Shown piece by piece: positions 26,377 to 35,874 of a DNA stretch of 64,000 bases (within the stretch, counting starts at the first letter, position 1; each line of letters starts with the position of its first letter). Made by a program: the position numbers and the translations under genes. The stretch is from NCBI RefSeq assembly GCF_947489565.1, contig NZ_CANLEA010000004.1, positions 124,001-188,000 of the forward strand. The letters are read 5' to 3'. The notes below the pieces were generated by a model. The model was not told where the DNA came from and ran no database searches. It worked only from the letters and a program-made list of their open reading frames with translations. Source of the DNA: an uncultured Kordia sp. Lineage in GTDB: Bacteria > Bacteroidota > Bacteroidia > Flavobacteriales > Flavobacteriaceae.

Positions 26377-26685
26377 TTATTGTTGTTCAATTCGAAACCA
26401 GCCATTCCATACTCCATCTATTTGATAACATATAAAATATTCGCCAGCTTCTGTAACAGCAACTACTTGAATTTGACCTTGCAGATCCGTTGTTGCAGCT
26501 ACTCTCACAGCTCCAGCTAGAGGTACCTTTGAACCTCCTACAACTCCGAAAAGCGCCTCTGCTTGAGACCATACTAATTTATTTCCTACTTCTACCTGCC
26601 AAGTATGCGCTACGTTTTTAGCTTCATCAATATAAAAAGCTTCTACACGTCCGTCTGAATTCGTTGCTATAACAAAATTGTTCAT
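26377..26685 (-). CDS. Small PLL/tectonin-like beta-propeller blade protein
   Basis: This 102-residue protein without a signal peptide has the sequence pattern FVIATNSDGRVEAFYIDEAKNVAHTWQ and then VAATTDLQGQIQVVAVTEAG. It resembles two blades of PLL-type (Photorhabdus-lectin-like) or DUF346/tectonin propellers, which bind sugars between blades. Full lectins have about seven blades, so this protein would have to oligomerise or act as a minimal unit. It is alone between terminators. The ligand is unknown and the assignment rests on repeat style only. Confidence 0.55.
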   Translation of the reverse strand: MNNFVIATNSDGRVEAFYIDEAKNVAHTWQVEVGNKLVWSQAEALFGVVGGSKVPLAGAVRVAATTDLQGQIQVVAVTEAGEYFICYQIDGVWNGWFRIEQQ

Positions 26686-26964
26686 AATTTATAATTTTAA
26701 AGTTTCCTACTCTATTTAAAATTGGCTTTTCGGGTTACGCCTGCAAAAACCAAAGAAGAGAATAACTACTTCATTATTTGATCTTTACAACAATTCAAAG
26801 ATGCTATCATTATTCGTTTTTTTATCCGTAGAAATTGCTTGTTTTTAAAAAACGGATAGAATTACCTTTGTGTAGGAATAAACTAATATCAAGAAGAAGT
26901 CATAACCAAGCAACTAGTGACTAGCAAAGCTTTTATTATCCACTTACATTTGTAATTAATTCGT

Positions 26965-29900
26965 CTATTTCTTAAGTAGTTTAACCGTGTGAGTATGTAC
27001 TCCGTTCGAGACTTTAATTAAATAAACTCCTTTACTCAAATTACTTACATCAAGCTCTAATTTTGGGGCTTTCATTTCAAAGGTTTCAATTTTTTGTCCT
27101 TGAAAATTAATTATTTCTACCTGATATTGCCCATCAAAATTCTCAAGATAAATTGTTGTTATATCCTTGGCTGGATTTGGAAACAAGGAAAGACTTTCTG
27201 ATGCAGCCTCTAAGGTTCTACTTTTACTCTCATCTGAGTTATAGACTAAATTTTCCCAAGGACTTATAGGCTCATCCTTAAAACTATTTGACCTGTTAGG
27301 TTCACAGGGATGGATAAATGCATCAAATACACTTCCATTTTGAGCAATAAAATCTGGATTTAAATCAATAAAATCTCCAGCTCTGTATTTCACATTTTGT
27401 TCAACTTGTATTGTTGCAGTTGAATGAATTTGTCTACGAGCTTCTTTAAAAACATATGAGTTACCATACGTTCCAGACTCATAAAATATTTCGTCTTCTG
27501 GACAAACAAAACATCCTTCCCAAAGTCCTCTACCAAAAGTTCCTACTCGCAACTTATTTAGTGTATAGTATGGTTTTATACCTCTTTTTTCAATATTAGG
27601 AAGACCAGTTCCTACTATTGTCCAGTTGTAGTTTCCTGCATCTAAATCACTTCCATGTAAATAATAAACACCACAATCTTGAACCACATAAATTCCTTCG
27701 TGAGTACCTTTTTCAATGGCGATATTATAATCATTTGCATGTTTAACACCACATTTAGGTAAATTACCAGTAATGTCAGTATATATCATATCTCCTTGAC
27801 TATTTATATCAAGCATAACTGCTCTATACTCTGAATAAGAAGCATCAGTATTACCGCTAGTGGTAAAATAATACCTGTCATCTATATAATGGCTCTCTTT
27901 TACACTTCCGAACGCTGTGTTAATAATAGGCTGTCCTGTGTCATAAGGCATTTTAATTTCAACCCAGCTATTCATAGCTACCTGAGGATCTGAATCATTA
28001 GCTTTATTGCAATAGAACAACACTTGGTTACCTCCATTTGGAGTAAATTCTACACCATTTGCAAATAGAACATTATCATTTTTTTGTGAAGCACTTAGTT
28101 GTGTTAGTACAAGGTCGTTACCATTGGGTAAAAATTGAGAAAAGTTAGATATTTTGGTTCTAGTTGTTGGAATAACTCCAGGAATCAATTCAGTTTTATA
28201 AACATTCCCAAAGTTAACATTATTCTCCACTCCATGCGTATATAATACAGTTCCATCCTGAGCAGGTTCATACCATCCATTATAATTAGTTGAATAAGCC
28301 GATGGAAAATCTAAATCTACAGATGGAGCATAATAATTTGCCGAAACAAAATCTGTTGTTCCTGTTTGACCACTGGCAAAATAAAATTGATATTCATCCT
28401 CATCTATTATAGTAGCACCAACTCCATCTGATATGCCAGAGAACATATTCCAGTCATGGGTTAAGTTCGGTTGGTTATACGAACTATTTAATCTGGTAGT
28501 ACCATCATGATCTAAAGAAAGTAATATTTTATTCAGATCATTTTCACTATGATCAAACTTTTGAACCATGCCAACTCCTAGCCCTAAGTCTTTACTTTCC
28601 CATGTTACACCATTATCAACAGATTTGGATATGCCTCCATGATGCGCCACCCATACTTCATTTTGATGTTGAGGATGTGGATGCCATAAAAAATGTTCTT
28701 TATCATCATGTAGTCCGCTATTTGTAGGTTTCCCTATATTATTAACAAAACCATTATTGGTTCCAGATAATCCTAGTTGAAAAGAATAAATAATTTTTTT
28801 ATCATCAAATGGATTTACAGCAAAAGCAAAACAAGCACCGAAATTTGATGAACCTTCACTTTCAGATTGTAACATATCTTCTGAAAGATTAAACAATCGT
28901 AAAGACCAAACTTGTTTCAAATTGCTAGTCTTAATATTGCAATGGATCTTTGCTTTGTATGGATCTGCGGCTGAGGATAAATTAGATGGGGAAAATTCAA
29001 ATGTCGCTGCTTCTTTCTCAATGGAACTAAATACTTCTTGACTTGTTTGCCAACCATTTTGTGTTACATACGTCTTTACACTAGAGACGCTTGCAGAACC
29101 AAAATTTTCTATTATTTGAAAACTAGTTGCAAAAAAATTTCCATCTGGAAATAGTTCGTCAGATTTTACAATTTCTACATCGAGGCATTCAATCATACTA
29201 AAACCATTTGGAGATGAAGGAATAAATACTTCTTCCAAATTATTCGGGTTATTAGGATCATTAATATCGGTATACTTATATAACCCTTTGGACTTGGCAA
29301 TAAAAATTTCGTCTGGATTATCTGGATTAAAGATTACTTTATTTATCTTACCATAAGATACTATTTCAGCAGATAGTAATTTACGCCAAGTTTGCCCATA
29401 ATCTCTAGAAATTAAAATTGCCCCATCAACACCTAAACGATGAGATTTTCCATTAAGGTCACCTCCTAATGTTGAAACAGCCACGATAGTACCAGGGTAG
29501 GCTTCAGAAAATTCTGCCCATGCCACTGCAGAAGTATCCCAATTATCGCTAACGCAAGTCCATAACTCACCTCCATTACTGCTATAAAAAAGACCACCAA
29601 ATGTAGATCCTACTAACATACTTAATGGATCATTCATATCTATTCTAATAAATTCGGTATGACCTATTCCATTTAAACGAGTTTCAGTTCCTGTAGTAGG
29701 ATTTGATTGACTTCCAGAAGATTTTACTACTGGTCCAAATTCTTCCCATTCGCATCCTTTTACAGGTAAATCCTTAATATCTGATTTACTATCTAACGAA
29801 GAAAAATAACGTTTCAAACTATAATCATAACTTGCTAGTTTTATTTCCCAATCTGAAATAAATCTCATAAAATCAATGTATGGACTACCTTCTGTTGCCA

Positions 29901-30102
29901 CTCGCTCAATTCCATAAGTTTCAATCTTTTTTTTGTAAAATTCTAAGCCTTCTTTTTTTATATCGGTAAAATTATTTTCTCCCAAAATAAATTGATAGGG
30001 TTCATTTGGATTCTCTCTACCTTCTTTTGAGGTATTTTGACCAAAAGAAACTTGAAACAAGAGCAAGAAAATTACAACTTGTATTTTATATGTTGTTTTC
30101 AT
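26965..30102 (-). CDS. Large secreted BNR/sialidase-type propeller protein with T9SS sorting domain
   Basis: This 1045-residue exported protein has signal peptide MKTTYKIQVVIFLLLFQVSFGQ. Residues ~130-880 contain Asp-box/BNR-type repeats (ISRDYGQTWRKLL, SKSVDNGVTWESKDLG, GGLFYSSNGGELW) forming a VPS10/sialidase-like propeller, but no full sialidase catalytic set is evident. The C-terminus (LFPNPAKDITTIYLENFDG ... SKGVYLIKVSNGVHTHTVKLLKK) is a T9SS type A sorting signal. It is probably a surface or released protein. It follows the tail-fibre-like gene by 12 bp in the same direction. Confidence 0.88.
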   Translation of the reverse strand: MKTTYKIQVVIFLLLFQVSFGQNTSKEGRENPNEPYQFILGENNFTDIKKEGLEFYKKKIETYGIERVATEGSPYIDFMRFISDWEIKLASYDYSLKRYFSSLDSKSDIKDLPVKGCEWEEFGPVVKSSGSQSNPTTGTETRLNGIGHTEFIRIDMNDPLSMLVGSTFGGLFYSSNGGELWTCVSDNWDTSAVAWAEFSEAYPGTIVAVSTLGGDLNGKSHRLGVDGAILISRDYGQTWRKLLSAEIVSYGKINKVIFNPDNPDEIFIAKSKGLYKYTDINDPNNPNNLEEVFIPSSPNGFSMIECLDVEIVKSDELFPDGNFFATSFQIIENFGSASVSSVKTYVTQNGWQTSQEVFSSIEKEAATFEFSPSNLSSAADPYKAKIHCNIKTSNLKQVWSLRLFNLSEDMLQSESEGSSNFGACFAFAVNPFDDKKIIYSFQLGLSGTNNGFVNNIGKPTNSGLHDDKEHFLWHPHPQHQNEVWVAHHGGISKSVDNGVTWESKDLGLGVGMVQKFDHSENDLNKILLSLDHDGTTRLNSSYNQPNLTHDWNMFSGISDGVGATIIDEDEYQFYFASGQTGTTDFVSANYYAPSVDLDFPSAYSTNYNGWYEPAQDGTVLYTHGVENNVNFGNVYKTELIPGVIPTTRTKISNFSQFLPNGNDLVLTQLSASQKNDNVLFANGVEFTPNGGNQVLFYCNKANDSDPQVAMNSWVEIKMPYDTGQPIINTAFGSVKESHYIDDRYYFTTSGNTDASYSEYRAVMLDINSQGDMIYTDITGNLPKCGVKHANDYNIAIEKGTHEGIYVVQDCGVYYLHGSDLDAGNYNWTIVGTGLPNIEKRGIKPYYTLNKLRVGTFGRGLWEGCFVCPEDEIFYESGTYGNSYVFKEARRQIHSTATIQVEQNVKYRAGDFIDLNPDFIAQNGSVFDAFIHPCEPNRSNSFKDEPISPWENLVYNSDESKSRTLEAASESLSLFPNPAKDITTIYLENFDGQYQVEIINFQGQKIETFEMKAPKLELDVSNLSKGVYLIKVSNGVHTHTVKLLKK

Positions 30103-30114
30103 AATTGCTCAATA

Positions 30115-31047
30115 TTATTTGATGTCTTTATTTTTTAATAAGGCTTTTATTTCTTCATTTTCCTTTTTAAGTTGAATCACATAAAGTGTTAGCTCTTCTA
30201 TTTTTTCCATGAGTTTGGCATCCATTTTAGCAACATCAATTCCTGAATTTGCAATTTCTTCTGCGCTTGGAACATTTGGTAAATGTCCTTTTTCTTGAAT
30301 GTGTTTTTCGACTTGAGAAAGTGTTAATAAATGGTAATCATCTTTAAAAACGTAATCGGCCCAATCATCACTTGATCTAACGGCTACTCTCACTTTTTCA
30401 GTTAAAATTCCTCTTCCTACATATAAGTTGTAATCTCCCGATAAAGTAGCTCTTGGGAAATTGTTTGGATTATTTGGATCAAGTCCAATACTTACTTTTC
30501 CGTTATCTGCCAAGAACAAAAAATGATTTCCAAAACCACCTCCATTATTTCCATTTGTACTTCCATCTGGTTTCCAAAAATTAAGTCCTGAAACACCGTT
30601 AGACATATACTCTATTCCCCATTGACCATTTGGAGCACTGACATCACCTCCAAAGACCATCATAGGTCCGCCATAAGAATTGTTTCCTGTAATTTGAATT
30701 CTACCATTATGGACATGAAGCTTACTATTGGGATTCTCCTCTCCTATTCCCACTCTTCCATTAGTTCTTACTACAAATTGACTAAAATATGAGCCTTGGT
30801 TAAATCCTGATTTTCGTAGATGTAATAATGTATTTATATTACTACCAGCAAGAAATGTAAATGGACTCGTTATTCTTAAACCTGATTCCATTGTTGCATC
30901 TTCAGGAAGAATAATATCTGTTTTTGCTGTTGGAGTTATAGTCCCAATACCTACATTCCCATCATCTGGAAATATATTTGTTTGAGAATAAGTAAAGTTT
31001 ACTAAGATTAAGCATATTATTAAGAGGAAATTATTTTTTGTTTTCAT
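30115..31047 (-). CDS. Secreted tail-fibre-like repeat protein
   Basis: I start at MKTKNNFLLIICLILVNFTYSQ (31047), a clear signal peptide, dropping 16 residues from the track. Repeated NVGIGTITPTAKTDI / RVGIGEENPNSKLHV motifs are the beta-structured repeats typical of Bacteroidota proteins annotated as tail fibre-like. The last ~90 residues (YHLLTLSQVEKHIQEKGHLPNVPSAEEI, then a charged coiled coil) resemble an intramolecular-chaperone/endosialidase-like stalk end. It probably forms an extracellular trimer. It is cotranscribed with the large BNR protein. Confidence 0.8.
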   Translation of the reverse strand: MKTKNNFLLIICLILVNFTYSQTNIFPDDGNVGIGTITPTAKTDIILPEDATMESGLRITSPFTFLAGSNINTLLHLRKSGFNQGSYFSQFVVRTNGRVGIGEENPNSKLHVHNGRIQITGNNSYGGPMMVFGGDVSAPNGQWGIEYMSNGVSGLNFWKPDGSTNGNNGGGFGNHFLFLADNGKVSIGLDPNNPNNFPRATLSGDYNLYVGRGILTEKVRVAVRSSDDWADYVFKDDYHLLTLSQVEKHIQEKGHLPNVPSAEEIANSGIDVAKMDAKLMEKIEELTLYVIQLKKENEEIKALLKNKDIK

Positions 31048-31130
31048 AATGATTATTTTAATATTAAATATGGTATGGTTATATTTTAAAAGCATTTCTA
31101 ATTGTATGTATATGTATTTTTAGAATAGAG

Positions 31131-31157
31131 AGAAAAAAAGCGAACCGAAGTTCGCTT
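31131..31157 (-). terminator. Terminator with UUCG tetraloop
   Basis: On the minus strand AAGCGAAC-TTCG-GTTCGCTT is followed by a T-run. It ends the small lanthipeptide-like gene before the tail-fibre-like gene. Confidence 0.88.
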
Positions 31158-31167
31158 AAAACGTTTT

Positions 31168-31398
31168 TTAACCACCAACATCACAATTAGTAGGTACTCC
31201 TCCTTCAGGGTTTCTACTTGTATGTGTTCCAAAAGTGTCACAGCCATCAAGACTTTTTGGTTGTTCATTTGGGCAATTAACTCCCATACAATTAGTAACA
31301 TCTTCTGTACCTTTGTAACCTCCTTTTAATTGTGTAAACTGAAAATTGGAAACTAATCTCTTATTAAGCTTTAATGATTTTAAATTTTGTTTTTTCAT
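31168..31398 (-). CDS. Lanthipeptide-like / GG-leader precursor peptide
   Basis: This 76-residue peptide has a leader MKKQNLKSLKLNKRLVSNFQFTQLKGG of the kind seen in Bacteroidota class I lanthipeptide precursors (KSLKLNKxxxSNF then a GG cleavage site). The core of ~49 residues has four Cys (TNC, VNC, DGC, TNC), several Thr/Ser and a GG end. No LanB/LanC dehydratase-cyclase, peptidase-transporter or radical-SAM enzyme is within the window, so it would be an orphan precursor served in trans. It has its own UUCG terminator. Confidence 0.65.
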   Translation of the reverse strand: MKKQNLKSLKLNKRLVSNFQFTQLKGGYKGTEDVTNCMGVNCPNEQPKSLDGCDTFGTHTSRNPEGGVPTNCDVGG

Positions 31399-31892
31399 AA
31401 TGTGTGTTTTTTAATGTTAATATTAAATGTGATATAGCTATATTCTTGTTTGATTCTTAGCAATCCATTTTTGTAAACTCTCTTTAAGCGCATACTAAAA
31501 ATGAAATATTGTTTTGCTGTTTTCTCGTTTTAGATTGCTCTATTAGTTTTCCGAACTTGGGTAGAAGTTTTTCTCGTTAACTCAACATCCTTTTTCTTTT
31601 GAAATATTTTTTTATGACAGTACATATTTTGAATAAATGTTGAATCAAAGTAAATGTGTTGATGCCAATAAAAAAAGGAATGTAATTGGTGTTTTATAAA
31701 AGATCAATTGCGTTTTTATAAAACATAAATAAAATATTATCTATGAGTTTTTCCATTCTTATAGGTTTACAAAACCGTATAGACGAATTAATTTATTTAT
31801 GTGATTTTCTTTTACAATCGAACCATCAAGCAAAAACAAAAAATTTCATATTCCTATCATTTTGCGTAATTTTACCCCATAAATTATTCAGA
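31399..31892. other. Intergenic region upstream of the precursor peptide and the AAA ATPase
   Basis: About 490 AT-rich bases hold the divergent upstream regions of the precursor peptide and the ATPase. The tracked ORF start at 31743 would extend the ATPase with 50 residues of hydrophobic, unconserved sequence, which I treat as non-coding. No RNA gene or strong repeat is seen. Confidence 0.5.
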
Positions 31893-32438
31893 TTGAACAC
31901 GAAAAGAGTACTTATTATTGGTGGACCTGGCACAGGAAAATCTACATTGATTACAGCTTTGGAAGAAAAAGGACATGTTTGCTTCCATGAAATTTCGAGA
32001 GAAGTAACAGCTGCTGCACAGAAGAAAGGCATTGAACAACTATTTTTAACACAACCTTTGCTGTTTAGCGAATTGTTATTAAAAGGTAGAATTCAACAAT
32101 TCAAAGATGCCGAAGCACTCAAGAATTCGTTCGCTTTTTACGACCGTGGAATTCCGGATGTAGCTGCATACATGGATTATACAGGAGATGAATATCCTGA
32201 TATGTTTAGAGATGCTTGTAAAGAACATTTGTATGATGTGGCTTTTATGCTAGCGCCGTGGAAAGAAATTTACGAGCAAGACAATGAACGTTACGAGAGT
32301 TTTGAACAGGCAGAAACCATTCAGAAGTATTTGACAACGGCGTATGAAAGTTATGGTTATCAACTAATTGATGTCCCTTTCGGAACGGTTTCAGAACGTG
32401 TTTCATTCATCCTAAATACACTTAATACTCACGAATGA
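31893..32438 (+). CDS. AAA_28-type P-loop ATP-binding protein
   Basis: I place the start at TTG 31893 (LNTKRVLIIGGPGTGKSTLI) because the P-loop then lies at the N-terminus as in homologues. Walker A is GGPGTGKST, and FYDRGIPDVAAYMDY carries the DRG motif of this kinase-like group. The ~180-residue AAA_28/NadR-like proteins bind ATP, but their substrate is generally unknown. The stop overlaps the RecQ start (ATGA), suggesting coupled expression with the helicase. Confidence 0.8.
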   Translation: MNTKRVLIIGGPGTGKSTLITALEEKGHVCFHEISREVTAAAQKKGIEQLFLTQPLLFSELLLKGRIQQFKDAEALKNSFAFYDRGIPDVAAYMDYTGDEYPDMFRDACKEHLYDVAFMLAPWKEIYEQDNERYESFEQAETIQKYLTTAYESYGYQLIDVPFGTVSERVSFILNTLNTHE

Positions 32439-34333
32439 CCAAACCGCTTGCACTTCTAGAAAAATATTGGGGACATACTTCGTTTCGTCCTTTGCAAGAA
32501 GAAATTATAAACGCGGTTATTCAACAAAAAGATACCTTAGCTTTATTACCAACTGGCGGTGGAAAATCGGTATGCTTTCAAATTCCTGCCTTGGCAATGG
32601 ATGGAATTTGTATTGTGATTTCTCCCTTAGTTGCCTTAATTCAAGATCAAGTGGCGAATTTAAAAGCCAATGGAATTAAAGCAATTGCCTTAACTGGCGG
32701 ATTGAAAACGACTGAACTGAGCGATTTGCTAGACAATTGCATGTATGGCGATTATAAGTTTTTGTACTTATCGCCCGAACGTTTACAGCAGGAAATCATT
32801 CAGGAACGCATCAAGCAAATGCCTGTCAATTTAATTGCTGTTGATGAAGCGCATTGTATTTCGCAATGGGGAAACGATTTTCGTCCAGCGTATAAAAACA
32901 TCAATACCTTACGTGAATTATTGCCAAACATACCTTGCATTGCACTTACTGCGACTGCAACGCCAACGGTTGTCAATGATATTGAAGCAAGTTTACATTT
33001 AAAAGAGGTTCAGAAGTTTCAACAGTCGTTTACACGTGAAAATTTAGCGTATACCGTGTTAGAAACTGAACACAAAATCTTGACGATCGAAAAAACTTTG
33101 CGCAAATATCCACAATCATGTATAGTGTATACGCGCAATCGAAAAAGCACCATCAGTATTCATGAAGCACTTTCACGAAAAGGATTTACGAGTGTATTTT
33201 TTCATGGTGGACTTTCGTCAGAAGAAAAAAAAGGCAATCTCCAAAAATGGTTGAGCGGAAAAGTACAAACCATTGTGGCCACAAATGCTTTTGGAATGGG
33301 GATTGACAAACCTGATGTAAAAAATGTAATTCATGTGCAATTGCCTGATAGTTTGGAAAATTATTATCAAGAAGCGGGTCGTGCAGGACGAAATGGCGAA
33401 TATGCAAACGCGATTATTCTAACAGATGCCAATGATATTGATATTTTACAAAAACAGTTTATTCATAACTTACCAAGCATCGATTTTTTAAAACTTGTGT
33501 TTAGAAAACTGTGTAGCTTCTTCCAAGTTGCCTACGGTGAAGGTTATGATACCAAACATGCCTTGGCTTTTTATGAATTTTGCAAAGCATATCAATTTCC
33601 AACACAAAAAACGTATACAGCGTTACAATTACTCGATAGACATAGCGTGATTCAGCTTTCGCAGAACTTTCATCGGAAGACTTCTTTACAATTCATCGTA
33701 GATCAATTCAATCTCATGAATTATTTAGATAAAAATGCGAACGTAAGTTTAATTACTCAAGCCATCTTACGAACGTATGGCGGTGCTTTTGAACAGAAAA
33801 TAAATATCAACACACATTTCTTAGCTCAAAAGTTAGGCATTCCAAAAGGTAAAATTAACGAGACCATTCAGCAGTTGGCAAAAGATGAAATCATTATTCT
33901 GGATGAATTGCAAACCGATGCCGAAGTCACTTTTTTAGTCGCACGTGAAGATGATAAAACCATTCATCCGATCGCAAAAGAAGTTCGACAACAAAATGAA
34001 TTGAAAAAGAAACGTGTGCAAGCTGTCATCAAATACATAAAAGATACAGAAACTTGTAAAAATATTCAGCTTCTCTCCTACTTTGGAGAAAAGACACAAA
34101 CTGCTTGCGGAATTTGCTCTGTATGTAAAACTCAAAAAACTGCAACTCCAAATAATGATTTGCAATTACTCGTAAGAGATGATGTTTTAAAAGTATTGCG
34201 ACAAAAGCCGATGACCTCAACAGAAATTTGCGTTGTTTTACCCTACAGAGAAAACCTCATATTAGAGATAATTCAATTACTTTTGGAGGCAGAAAAAATT
34301 AAATTAACAGAAACAAACACTTATACCATATAA
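32435..34333 (+). CDS. recQ: RecQ family ATP-dependent DNA helicase
   Basis: This 632-residue superfamily 2 3'-5' helicase has motif I LLPTGGGKSVCFQIPAL, motif II AVDEAHCISQWGNDFRPAY, motif III ALTATATPTV and motif VI QEAGRAGRNG. A RecQ zinc-binding region carries C-x16-C-x2-C-x2-C (CKNIQLLSYF...CGICSVC). The C-terminal part has a winged-helix-like RQC segment, and an HRDC domain is not obvious. It acts in recombination repair and fork restart. Four-base overlap (ATGA) with the ATPase and a 3-bp gap to fmt imply an operon. Confidence 0.95.
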   Translation: MTKPLALLEKYWGHTSFRPLQEEIINAVIQQKDTLALLPTGGGKSVCFQIPALAMDGICIVISPLVALIQDQVANLKANGIKAIALTGGLKTTELSDLLDNCMYGDYKFLYLSPERLQQEIIQERIKQMPVNLIAVDEAHCISQWGNDFRPAYKNINTLRELLPNIPCIALTATATPTVVNDIEASLHLKEVQKFQQSFTRENLAYTVLETEHKILTIEKTLRKYPQSCIVYTRNRKSTISIHEALSRKGFTSVFFHGGLSSEEKKGNLQKWLSGKVQTIVATNAFGMGIDKPDVKNVIHVQLPDSLENYYQEAGRAGRNGEYANAIILTDANDIDILQKQFIHNLPSIDFLKLVFRKLCSFFQVAYGEGYDTKHALAFYEFCKAYQFPTQKTYTALQLLDRHSVIQLSQNFHRKTSLQFIVDQFNLMNYLDKNANVSLITQAILRTYGGAFEQKININTHFLAQKLGIPKGKINETIQQLAKDEIIILDELQTDAEVTFLVAREDDKTIHPIAKEVRQQNELKKKRVQAVIKYIKDTETCKNIQLLSYFGEKTQTACGICSVCKTQKTATPNNDLQLLVRDDVLKVLRQKPMTSTEICVVLPYRENLILEIIQLLLEAEKIKLTETNTYTI

Positions 34334-34336
34334 TAT

Positions 34337-35284
34337 ATGAGAGATTTGAGAATCGTTTTTATGGGTACGCCCGATTTTGCGGTTGCAACATTAAAAGCAT
34401 TGTTGGACGCCAATTATAATGTGGTTGGTGTCATTACTGCGCCCGATAAACCTGCAGGTCGTGGACGCAAGTTACATCAATCGGCTGTGAAAAAGTTTGC
34501 GTTGGAGCATAACTTAAATGTATTGCAACCTACCAACTTGAAGCGAAAATCATTTGTAGCCGAATTAAAAGCATTAAACGCAAACTTACAAATCGTAGTT
34601 GCTTTTAGAATGTTACCCAAAGTGGTTTGGCAAATGCCCGAATACGGAACTTTTAACTTGCACGCTTCTTTACTTCCTAATTATAGAGGTGCAGCACCCA
34701 TTAACTGGGCAATTATAAATGGAGAAACAAAAACGGGCGTGACAACTTTCTTTATTGATGAAAAGATTGATACGGGCGCGATGATTTTTCAGGAAGAAAT
34801 TGACATTGACCCAACAGAAAATGCAGGTTCTTTACATGACAAGTTGATGAATGTTGGAAGCGGTTTGGTGGTTAAAACAGTTCAACAGATAGAAAAGGAT
34901 GAAGTTACGACGACCATTCAGCCAAATTCAGAAGATGTAAAGACTGCTTATAAGATTCATAAAGAAACTTGTAAAATTGATTGGACTGATACTATAGACA
35001 ATATATATAATAAGATTCGTGGTTTGAGTCCATATCCTGCTTCTTGGACAACTTTATATAATGGAGAGGACACCTATAATATAAAGATATATGAAGTTGC
35101 AAAGGTGTTGGAATCGCATTCAATTCCTGTTGGAAGTGTGATTAGCACTAAAAAGGAAGTCAAAATCGCGGTAAAAGAAGGGTACATCATTGTAAGTATT
35201 TTACAGCTTCCGGGGAAGCGTTCCATGGAAATTAGCGCTTTATTGAACGGTTTTACTTTCGAAAAAGAGGCAAAAGTCTCGTAA
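34337..35284 (+). CDS. fmt: Methionyl-tRNA formyltransferase
   Basis: This 315-residue enzyme formylates Met-tRNAfMet with 10-formyl-THF. The N-terminal formyltransferase fold shows IVFMGTPDFAV and the catalytic FNLHASLLPNYRGAAPINWAIINGE (Asn, His and the SLLP loop). The C-terminal OB-like domain (residues ~210-315, RGLSPYPASWTTL) binds tRNA. Length and motifs are normal. It is the last gene of the ATPase-recQ-fmt run, and a HU promoter follows. Confidence 0.96.
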   Translation: MRDLRIVFMGTPDFAVATLKALLDANYNVVGVITAPDKPAGRGRKLHQSAVKKFALEHNLNVLQPTNLKRKSFVAELKALNANLQIVVAFRMLPKVVWQMPEYGTFNLHASLLPNYRGAAPINWAIINGETKTGVTTFFIDEKIDTGAMIFQEEIDIDPTENAGSLHDKLMNVGSGLVVKTVQQIEKDEVTTTIQPNSEDVKTAYKIHKETCKIDWTDTIDNIYNKIRGLSPYPASWTTLYNGEDTYNIKIYEVAKVLESHSIPVGSVISTKKEVKIAVKEGYIIVSILQLPGKRSMEISALLNGFTFEKEAKVS

Positions 35285-35387
35285 CCCTTATATTTACTGA
35301 TACGAGAGAAAAACAATAAAAAATAGCTGTGTTTATTAACAATCGTAATAAGTTATTAACAAAAACCCGCTTTTCCCGCGCTATTAC

Positions 35388-35417
35388 TTGCATGGCAAAG
35401 AAATCCGTATAAATTTG
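35388..35417 (+). promoter_or_regulatory. Bacteroidota housekeeping promoter of the HU gene
   Basis: TTG (35388-35390), a 19-nt spacer, then TAAATTTG (35410-35417). This is a full match to the TTG-N19-TAnnTTTG consensus, 50 bp before the HU start codon. Confidence 0.7.
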
Positions 35418-35466
35418 TAGTGCTTTTAAAAATAATGTTTAACCAACAATTAATAATTCAACGATT

Positions 35467-35739
35467 ATGAACAAAACAGAATTAATTGACGCAATGGCTG
35501 CTGACGCAGGAATTTCTAAAGCTGCAGCAAAGAAGTCATTGGAATCATTTTTAGGAAATGTAGAAGGAGCTTTAAAAAATGGAAACAGAGTTTCTCTAGT
35601 AGGATTTGGATCTTGGTCAGTTTCAGAAAGAGCTGCAAGAGAAGGAAGAAATCCACAAACTGGAAAAACTATCCAAATTGCTGCTAAAAAAGTAGTAAAG
35701 TTTAAAGCAGGATCTGATTTAGGAAAAGCAGTAAACTAA
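35467..35739 (+). CDS. hup: HU-family DNA-binding protein
   Basis: This 90-residue nucleoid protein has the whole HU fold: helices LIDAMAADAGISKAAAKKSLESFL, then VSLVGFGSWSVSERAAREGRNPQTGKTI with the conserved G-x-GxF and the RNPQTG DNA-intercalating arm, ending VKFKAGSDLGKAVN. It bends and compacts DNA. Well-formed promoter and terminator surround it, so it is a strongly expressed single gene. Confidence 0.97.
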   Translation: MNKTELIDAMAADAGISKAAAKKSLESFLGNVEGALKNGNRVSLVGFGSWSVSERAAREGRNPQTGKTIQIAAKKVVKFKAGSDLGKAVN

Positions 35740-35762
35740 TTGTATTTATACATAAATTAGAC

Positions 35763-35790
35763 AAAAAGCACTCAAATTTGAGTGCTTTTT
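35763..35790 (+). terminator. HU gene terminator
   Basis: AAAAAGCACTCAAATTTGAGTGCTTTTT is a perfect palindrome followed by a T-rich tract, 24 bp after the HU stop. Confidence 0.88.
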
Positions 35791-35874
35791 CGTTTTTATA
35801 AGTGTATTAAAAAAGCACTGTATTTGATTATTCCGTTTTTTTTTAATAGATTTAGTTAACCTAAAAAATCATAA

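Noticed and set aside
31743-31892. N-terminal extension of the AAA ATPase in the track
   Set aside because: 50 residues of unconserved sequence before the P-loop; homologues start near the P-loop, so TTG 31893 is preferred.
35436-35444. TGTTTAACC upstream of HU as another member of the TTGTTTAAC regulon
   Set aside because: A single site without an inverted partner, downstream of a full housekeeping promoter; likely chance in AT-rich DNA.
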